Source: Brevundimonas sp. (GTDB lineage Bacteria; Pseudomonadota; Alphaproteobacteria; Caulobacterales; Caulobacteraceae). Taken from it: a DNA stretch of 11,532 nucleotides. Positions 6,886 to 11,532 of the stretch are shown here, piece after piece. The stretch's first letter is position 1. Every line of letters starts with the position of its first letter. The notes beneath the pieces were generated by a model that saw only the letters and a list, made by a program, of their open reading frames with translations, was not told the DNA's origin and made no database searches. Position numbers and translations under genes: made by a program. The stretch spans positions 1 through 11,532 of the forward strand of contig NZ_JAVHLH010000070.1 in NCBI RefSeq assembly GCF_031082345.1, in the 5' to 3' direction.

Positions 6886-7368
6886 ATGATCGACGAGCTC
6901 TACAGCGCGCGCATCCTCACGCTGGCGGCCAATCTGCCGCACAGCGGGCGGCTGGCCGCGCCGCAGGGCACGGGCGAACGGGTCGCCAAGCTGTGCGGCT
7001 CGAAGGCCATCGTGGACGTGACGCTGGACGCCGACGGCCGCGTCGCCGAATTCGCCCAGGATGTGAAGGCCTGCGCCTTGGGTCAGGCGGCGGCGGGCGT
7101 GCTCGGCGAGTCCGTCATCGGCGCCTCGCTGGAAGAGATCGAGGCGGCCCGCGACGCCATGAGCGCCATGCTCAAGGCCGGCGGCGAGGGTCCCGAAGGC
7201 CGGTTCGAGGGACTGCGCGCCCTGAAACTGGTCGCCGACTACCCGGCCCGGCACGCCTCAACCATGGTCGCCATCGAGGCGACGCTCGACGCGGTGAAGC
7301 AAGCCTTGGGTCGTTCTCTGGCCCGCAAGGCGCCCGACACGCGAACTAGCCTCGCCGGCGCGGCATAG
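6886..7368 (+). CDS. NifU/IscU-like iron-sulfur scaffold family protein, ligand-poor
   Basis: A 160-residue protein of the IscU/NifU N-terminal fold. It begins [23 protein letters not shown], like the YxxxVxxHxxNPRNxGxL start of scaffold proteins. Two of the three cluster cysteines are recognisable: Cys37 in LCGSK and Cys63 in KACALGQ. The Asp that follows Cys-Gly in IscU (CGD, Asp39) is Ser39, and the third Cys (after His in RHCxxL) is Ala124 in [12 protein letters not shown]. My recollection is that the RHAS form recurs in alphaproteobacterial relatives, so this is probably a subfamily trait rather than a broken gene. It may bind a cluster or metal differently, or not act as a scaffold. No clear Shine-Dalgarno precedes ATG 6886. 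It lies 44 bp before yidD on the same strand. Confidence 0.8.
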   Translation: MIDELYSARILTLAANLPHSGRLAAPQGTGERVAKLCGSKAIVDVTLDADGRVAEFAQDVKACALGQAAAGVLGESVIGASLEEIEAARDAMSAMLKAGGEGPEGRFEGLRALKLVADYPARHASTMVAIEATLDAVKQALGRSLARKAPDTRTSLAGAA

Positions 7369-7377
7369 CGCCCGTTG

Positions 7378-7398
7378 CCCCCGCCGCCTTGGCGGGGG
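7378..7398 (+). promoter_or_regulatory. GC-rich hairpin in the leader of yidD
   Basis: A perfect 8-bp stem, CCCCCGCC (7378-7385) with GGCGGGGG (7391-7398), closes a five-base loop GCCTT. It lies 9 bp after the stop of the NifU-like gene and 14 bp before the yidD ATG. No T-run follows, so it is not a standard terminator. The 3' arm holds the only purine-rich run before yidD, so the structure could limit yidD and thrS translation or act as an mRNA-processing or stability element. The role is inferred. Confidence 0.4.
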
Positions 7399-7412
7399 AT
7401 AAGCGCGGCGAC

Positions 7413-7661
7413 ATGGCACCCGGCGGTAATCTCTACGAACGCGGCGTCCGGCTGGCCCATCGCGGCTACAAGCTGACGCTGTCGCCCCTGATCGGACAGC
7501 AGTGCCGGTTCCTGCCGACCTGCTCCGACTATGGCCGGGACGCGCTGATCCAGCACGGACCGATCAAGGGGGGATGGCTCACCGTCCGGCGCCTCTGCAA
7601 ATGTCACCCCTTCGGCCAATCGGGCTATGACCCGGTTCCGCCTGCAAAGACTGAACGATGA
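7413..7661 (+). CDS. yidD: Membrane protein insertion efficiency factor YidD
   Basis: Small amphipathic membrane-associated protein that helps YidC/Sec insertion of inner-membrane proteins. The 82-residue reading has the full family signature: [20 protein letters not shown], then [22 protein letters not shown] and GYDPVP near the end. The three conserved cysteines in CRFLPTC and CHP are present. An in-frame TTG at 7389 would add eight residues but sits inside the leader hairpin; ATG 7413 fits the family start better. In many bacteria yidD lies between rnpA and yidC; here it is instead between a NifU-like gene and thrS. Its stop overlaps the thrS start (ATGA at 7658-7661), implying translational coupling. 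Confidence 0.93.
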   Translation: MAPGGNLYERGVRLAHRGYKLTLSPLIGQQCRFLPTCSDYGRDALIQHGPIKGGWLTVRRLCKCHPFGQSGYDPVPPAKTER

Positions 7662-9580
7662 TCGAACTGAAATTCCCCGACGGCGCCAGCCGCGAATACC
7701 CCGACGGCGCCACGGGCCGTGACGTCGCCGCCTCCATCTCGCCGTCGCTGGCCAAGCGCGCGGCCCTGGTCGAGATCAATGGCGAACAGCGCGACCTCGA
7801 CCGCCCGCTGGAGCGCGGCGGCGACTTCAAGCTGATCATGCGCGACGATCCGGCCGCGCTGGAGACCATCCGCCACGACGCGGCGCACGTGCTGGCGCAG
7901 GCGGTGCAGGAGCTGTTCCCGGGCACCCAGGTCACCATCGGCCCGGCCATCGAGGACGGATTCTATTACGACTTCGCCCGCGACGAGCCCTTCTCGACCG
8001 ACGACTTCGCCGCCATCGAGAAGCGGATGGCCGAGATCGTCGACCGCGATCTGAAGCTGGTGCGTCAGGTGTGGGACCGCGACGAAGCGATCAAGCTGTT
8101 CGAATCCAAGGGCGAAACCTTCAAGGCCGAACTGATCCGCGACCTGCCCGAGGGCGAGACGATCACCACCTATGCGACGGGCGACTGGGTCGACCTGTGC
8201 CGCGGGCCGCATTTCCCCTCGACCAAATTCGTCGGCAAGGCCTTCAAGCTGACCAAGCTGGCCGGCGCCTATTGGCGCGGCGACCACCGCAATCCGCAGC
8301 TGCAGCGCATCTACGCCACGGCCTGGGCCTCCAGGGAGGACCTCGACGCCTATCTGCAGCGGGTCGAGGAGGCCGAGAAGCGCGACCACCGCAAGATCGG
8401 CCGCCAGATGGAGCTCTTCCACATGCAGGAAGAGGGCCGCGGCATGGTCTTCTGGCACCCCAAGGGCTGGATGCTGTGGCAGGTCATCGAGGCCTATATG
8501 CGCCGCCGCCTCGCCGCCGCCGGCTATGTCGAGGTGAAGACGCCGCAGGTGCTGGACCGGAAATTCTGGGAGGCCTCGGGCCACTGGGAGAAATACCGGC
8601 CCAATATGTTCGTCTGCGAGACGGTCGAGGGCGAGGAACTGTCGCTCAAGCCGATGAACTGCCCGGGGCATGTGCAGATCTTCGACCAGGGTCAGCGGTC
8701 CTATCGCGAGCTGCCGCTGCGCATGGCCGAGTTCGGGGCCTGCCACCGCTATGAGCCGTCGGGCAGTCTGCACGGCCTGATGCGGGTGCGCGGCTTCACC
8801 CAGGACGACGCCCACATCTTCTGCCGCGAGGACCAGATCGTCGAGGAGACAGCCAGCTTCATCGCGCTGGCGCGGTCGGTCCACGCCGATCTCGGCATGG
8901 AGACGGCCTACATCAGCCTGGGCACGCGGCCCGAGACCCGCGCCGGCTCGGACGAGTTCTGGGACAAGGCCGAGGCGCTGATGGCCGAGTCGGCCCGTGC
9001 CGCCGGGACGGAGCCGGTCGTGACAGAGGGCGACGGGGCCTTCTATGCGCCCAAGCTCGACTTCGTGGTCAAGGACGCCATCGGCCGCGAATGGACCTGC
9101 GGCACGATCCAGCTGGACTATGTGTTGCCCGAGCGGCTGGGCGCCGAATACGTCGGCGAGGACGGGCAGAAGCACCGGCCGGTGATGCTGCACCGGGCCA
9201 TCCTGGGCAGTTTCGAGCGCTTCATCGGCATCATGATCGAGAACTACGCCGGGGCCTTCCCGCTGTGGCTGGCCCCGACCCAGGCGGTGGTGGCGACCAT
9301 CGTCTCGGAGGCCGACGACTACGCCCGCGAAGTGATGGCGAAGTTCAAGGCCGCCGGCCTGCGCACCGAGATCGACCTGCGCAACGAGAAGGTCGGTTAC
9401 AAGGTGCGCGAACACTCGGTCGGCAAGGTCCCGGTCATCGCCGTGGTCGGCAAGAACGAGGCCGAACAGGGCACGGTCGCCATTCGCCGTCTGGGCTCGC
9501 AGGCCCAGGAGGTGGTGTCCGTCGAGGAGGCCATCCGCATCCTGACCGAAGAGGCGACGCCGCCGGATCTGCGGAACTGA
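7658..9580 (+). CDS. thrS: Threonyl-tRNA synthetase
   Basis: Class II synthetase charging tRNA-Thr in the cytoplasm. It has 640 residues, close to E. coli ThrRS (642). Domain order: TGS domain (1-62), editing domain with His73, His77, Cys181 and His185 (HDAAH and DLCRGPH) that removes mischarged Ser, catalytic core (about 245-535), and anticodon-binding domain (about 540-630). Zinc ligands Cys335 (NCPGH), His386 and His512 correspond to E. coli Cys334, His385 and His511. Class II motif 2 is visible around [11 protein letters not shown], and motif 3 is near the [17 protein letters not shown] stretch. The start overlaps yidD by four bases (ATGA), which explains the absence of its own leader. 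No T-box or operator hairpin like that of E. coli thrS is seen. The gene is complete with all key residues. Confidence 0.98.
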   Translation: MIELKFPDGASREYPDGATGRDVAASISPSLAKRAALVEINGEQRDLDRPLERGGDFKLIMRDDPAALETIRHDAAHVLAQAVQELFPGTQVTIGPAIEDGFYYDFARDEPFSTDDFAAIEKRMAEIVDRDLKLVRQVWDRDEAIKLFESKGETFKAELIRDLPEGETITTYATGDWVDLCRGPHFPSTKFVGKAFKLTKLAGAYWRGDHRNPQLQRIYATAWASREDLDAYLQRVEEAEKRDHRKIGRQMELFHMQEEGRGMVFWHPKGWMLWQVIEAYMRRRLAAAGYVEVKTPQVLDRKFWEASGHWEKYRPNMFVCETVEGEELSLKPMNCPGHVQIFDQGQRSYRELPLRMAEFGACHRYEPSGSLHGLMRVRGFTQDDAHIFCREDQIVEETASFIALARSVHADLGMETAYISLGTRPETRAGSDEFWDKAEALMAESARAAGTEPVVTEGDGAFYAPKLDFVVKDAIGREWTCGTIQLDYVLPERLGAEYVGEDGQKHRPVMLHRAILGSFERFIGIMIENYAGAFPLWLAPTQAVVATIVSEADDYAREVMAKFKAAGLRTEIDLRNEKVGYKVREHSVGKVPVIAVVGKNEAEQGTVAIRRLGSQAQEVVSVEEAIRILTEEATPPDLRN

Positions 9581-9581
9581 T

Positions 9582-9737
9582 CCTTCTCCCCCTGCGGGAC
9601 AAGGTGGCGGCCGAAGGCCGACGGATGAGGGGTCGAGCGGGCCTGTCCTGAAGACCTGTGAGACCCCTCACCCGACCGCACAAGGACGACGGCTGACGCC
9701 GCCGTGCGCGGTCTCCCTCTCCCGCAAGGGAAGAGGG
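9582..9737. repeat. Composite palindromic intergenic repeat, possible bidirectional terminator
   Basis: The 163-bp gap between convergent thrS and phnE is almost wholly palindromic. Hairpin A is 9582-9590 with 9596-9604 (CCTTCTCCC/GGGACAAGG, one C-C mismatch). Hairpin B is 9608-9612 with 9616-9620 (CGGCC-GAA-GGCCG). A central 9-bp stem pairs TGAGGGGTC (9626-9634) with GACCCCTCA (9662-9670). Hairpin C is 9715-9723 with 9728-9737, one bulged A, closed by a GCAA tetraloop. A and C are related in inverted orientation, so the whole is a large imperfect inverted repeat. The modules resemble CCTTCTCCC...GGGAGAAGG and CCCTCACCC units I recall from many alphaproteobacterial intergenic regions. It probably terminates both genes, though no T-runs are present. 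It contains no credible gene. Confidence 0.75.
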
Positions 9738-9743
9738 CGCTGA

Positions 9744-10568
9744 CTACAGCAACCGCTTGCGCATCGCCTGCGACAGCATGTCGATCAGGGTCACGGCCAC
9801 GATGACGATGATGACAACGGCCGAGACGCCGTTGAAATCGAAGCTGTTCATCCGCTCGAACAGCACCTGGCCGATGCCCCCGGCCCCGATCAGGCCCAGA
9901 ACCGTGGCCGAGCGGCTGTTGGACTCGAAACGGTAGAGGGCGAAGGAGGTCCACAGCGGCGCCACCTGCGGGATGACGCCCCAGACGATCTCGTGCAGCG
10001 GCGAGGCGCCGGTGGCGCGGACGCCCTCAACCGGCCCCTTGTCGATCGACTCGACCGCCTCGGAGAACAGCTTGGCCAGGACCCCGGCGGTGTTGAGCAT
10101 GATCGCCAGTACGCCCGCCAGAGGCCCGAGTCCGACGGCGACGACGAACAGCAGGCCCATGACCAGGTCGGGCACCGAGCGCAGCAGGTTCATCACCCAG
10201 CGCACCGGCGTCACCACCCAGATCGGGGCGATGTTGCGGGCTGCGGCCAGGCCGAGCGGCACGCCGAGAAACACCGCCAGGAAGGTGCCCCACAGGGCGA
10301 TCTGGATCGTCTCCCACATCTTGGCGACGAACAGGCGCCAGTCGCTGAAGTCGGGCCGCAGCAGTTCGCGGCCGAAATTCTGGATCTGGTCGCTGTTGGT
10401 CACCAGCTGCGAGAGATTGCCGAGATCGACCGCGTCGATGCTGTAGATCAGCACCGCGGCGATGCCGCCCCAGACCACCAGATCAAGGGCCCACGACATG
10501 GGCGACTTGGAGGGGGGCTGCGGAACGGCCGAACCGGTCGCCGGCGTCGGAACGGTCGCGTCGGTCAA
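9744..10568 (-). CDS. phnE: Phosphonate-type ABC transporter permease PhnE
   Basis: Inner-membrane permease of a PhnCDE-type importer for phosphonate, phosphite or related phosphorus compounds. It has 274 residues with membrane spans at about 26-43, 84-108, 118-142, 142-166, 220-238 and 248-268. The EAA-type coupling loop that contacts the ATPase is at about 170-205 (EAVESIDKGPVEGVRATGAS), and the following SRSATVLGLIGAGGIGQ is typical of PhnE. The first in-frame ATG is at codon 24; TTG 10568 is preferred because it overlaps the phnD stop as TTGA. The first 23 residues are Pro/Thr-rich and would be cytoplasmic. Only one permease gene is visible, so a homodimer is likely. The substrate cannot be told from the sequence, and no C-P lyase or phosphite dehydrogenase gene is in the window. 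Confidence 0.93.
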   Translation of the reverse strand: MTDATVPTPATGSAVPQPPSKSPMSWALDLVVWGGIAAVLIYSIDAVDLGNLSQLVTNSDQIQNFGRELLRPDFSDWRLFVAKMWETIQIALWGTFLAVFLGVPLGLAAARNIAPIWVVTPVRWVMNLLRSVPDLVMGLLFVVAVGLGPLAGVLAIMLNTAGVLAKLFSEAVESIDKGPVEGVRATGASPLHEIVWGVIPQVAPLWTSFALYRFESNSRSATVLGLIGAGGIGQVLFERMNSFDFNGVSAVVIIVIVAVTLIDMLSQAMRKRLL

Positions 10569-11532
10569 GGCTGGACCTCGCGCAGGCTGCGCAGGCGCTG
10601 CAGCTCGCGTTCGGCGGTCGCGACCTTGGCGGCGTCGCCGGCGGCGCGCGCCTCGATGAGCTGCTGGTCGGCGACCATCTCCCGGATCGGGTTCAGATAG
10701 CTGTCGTCAGCCGGGTTGAAGCGGGAATAGTTCAGCCCCGCCAGAACGGCGCGCTGGCGCTCCGCCTCGGGCCCTTCGCCCTGGCCGTAGGTCAGGAAGA
10801 AGCTGCGGATCTTCTCCTTCAGCGCGGGATCGAGGTCCTCACGCACGACGATGCCGCTCTCGGGGATCGGGGGCGATTGCCAGATCTCCTCGATCTGGGC
10901 CGCGATCTGCGGATTCTGGCGGGTCAGGAAGACGGTGTTGACCGTGTTCGAGGTCGCGACGTCCAGCACCCCGGTGGCGACCGAGAAGGCGTTGGCCTGA
11001 TGGTTGGCGGACCGCACGGTCTTGAAACAGGCGGCCGGGACGATGTTGCGCGGGTTGAACAGGAAGGTCATGGGCGCGAGCGTGCCCGAGGTCGACTGGG
11101 CGTCGCCGATGCCGAAGTCGTACTGTTTGCCGCAGGCGAGGACGTTCGCCAGGGTGATGCCCGAGCCCGCCTTGACGATCAGGGTCGACCGGTAGCTGTC
11201 GCGGCCCTCGGGATCGACGATGCGGGCGATGACCTCGGCGTCAGCCCGGTCGATCGCCTCGACCGCCGGCTTGGCCGAGAACCAGGCGACCTGGGTGTGG
11301 CCGCCGCGCATGGCCTCGACCAGGACGGTGTAGTTCGAGCCGAAATAGGGCTGCACGGGTATGCCGACGGCCTTGGACATGTCGTCCAGCAGCGGTTGCC
11401 ACAGCGGACCTGACGAGGCCTGCCCCTCGGCCGACAGGATGGAGAAGGTCAGCTCGGTCGGCGCGGCGCCGTCCCGGGCGTCGTCGCCGCCGCCGCAGGA
11501 GGCGACGCCGAGGGCGAGGGCGGCGGCGAGCG
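10565..11532 (-). CDS. phnD: Phosphonate/phosphite-type ABC transporter binding protein PhnD (5' end cut by window edge)
   Basis: Periplasmic substrate-binding component partnered with PhnE. The window holds 322 residues; the start lies beyond 11532. The visible N-terminus LAAALALGVASC is the end of a signal peptide with a lipobox (VAS-Cys, codon 11495-11497), so it is probably a lipoprotein. Reading on from there, LTFSILSAEGQ and SNYTVLVEAMRGGHTQVAWFSAKP are family hallmarks, as are DFGIGDAQSTSG and ANHQANAFSVATGVLDVATSN, which match the ligand-pocket segments of PhnD. The C-terminus after about PADDSYLNPIREM adds a charged, probably helical tail. The first internal ATG (11380) would remove the signal and the first strand, so it is not the start. 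The stop overlaps the phnE TTG. A phnC ATPase gene is expected upstream, outside the window. Confidence 0.92.
   Translation of the reverse strand, partial: LAAALALGVASCGGGDDARDGAAPTELTFSILSAEGQASSGPLWQPLLDDMSKAVGIPVQPYFGSNYTVLVEAMRGGHTQVAWFSAKPAVEAIDRADAEVIARIVDPEGRDSYRSTLIVKAGSGITLANVLACGKQYDFGIGDAQSTSGTLAPMTFLFNPRNIVPAACFKTVRSANHQANAFSVATGVLDVATSNTVNTVFLTRQNPQIAAQIEEIWQSPPIPESGIVVREDLDPALKEKIRSFFLTYGQGEGPEAERQRAVLAGLNYSRFNPADDSYLNPIREMVADQQLIEARAAGDAAKVATAERELQRLRSLREVQP

Noticed and set aside
7625..9415. A 596-codon open frame on the minus strand opposite thrS
   Set aside because: Its composition is a reverse-complement echo of thrS codon use in GC-rich DNA (His/Gln/Arg/Gly/Val-rich, no domain recognisable). 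thrS is complete with all catalytic residues, so the antisense frame is a shadow.

Overview
The window is GC-rich (roughly 70 % by eye), densely coded DNA from the chromosome of an alphaproteobacterium. A Caulobacteraceae member, possibly Brevundimonas, fits best: it carries a glutathione-transferase-like protein matching FzlA of Caulobacter beside queG, an M17 aminopeptidase gene followed by an NlpC/P60 gene, and intergenic palindromic repeats of a type I recall from alphaproteobacterial genomes. The genus is an inference. I see no plasmid, phage, IS, CRISPR or RNA-gene signature, and base composition looks uniform.

Layout, left to right. (1) 1-716, minus: the N-terminal part of a helix-turn-helix/citrate-synthase-like protein that runs off the left edge. 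(2) 842-3666, plus: a CDF divalent-metal efflux pump, then fzlA (FtsZ-binding division factor) and queG (last step of queuosine synthesis). fzlA and queG are 24 bp apart and probably cotranscribed. A near-consensus CtrA box lies just upstream of fzlA. (3) 3657-5937, minus: an M17 leucyl aminopeptidase gene followed downstream by an SH3-NlpC/P60 peptidase gene, which ends tail-to-tail with queG inside a 10-bp palindrome that holds both stop codons. (4) 6033-9580, plus: an exported TPR protein, a NifU/IscU-like protein lacking some cluster ligands, yidD and thrS. yidD and thrS overlap by ATGA, and a strong GC hairpin sits before yidD. (5) 9581-9743: a composite palindromic repeat between convergent thrS and phnE. 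(6) 9744-11532, minus: phnD (lipoprotein-like binding protein, N-terminus cut by the right edge) and phnE (permease), overlapping by TTGA; they form part of a phosphonate/phosphite-type ABC importer whose ATPase is not in the window.

Most of the window is housekeeping: cell division, tRNA modification and charging, membrane-protein insertion, peptide and peptidoglycan turnover, metal and phosphorus transport. I found no obvious new multi-gene system. The best leads are the HTH-fused citrate-synthase homologue with Asn in place of the oxaloacetate-binding His, the CtrA-like box before fzlA, the ligand-poor NifU-like protein, and the composite repeat after thrS. No gene-free stretch exceeds 300 bp; the longest is the 163-bp repeat region.
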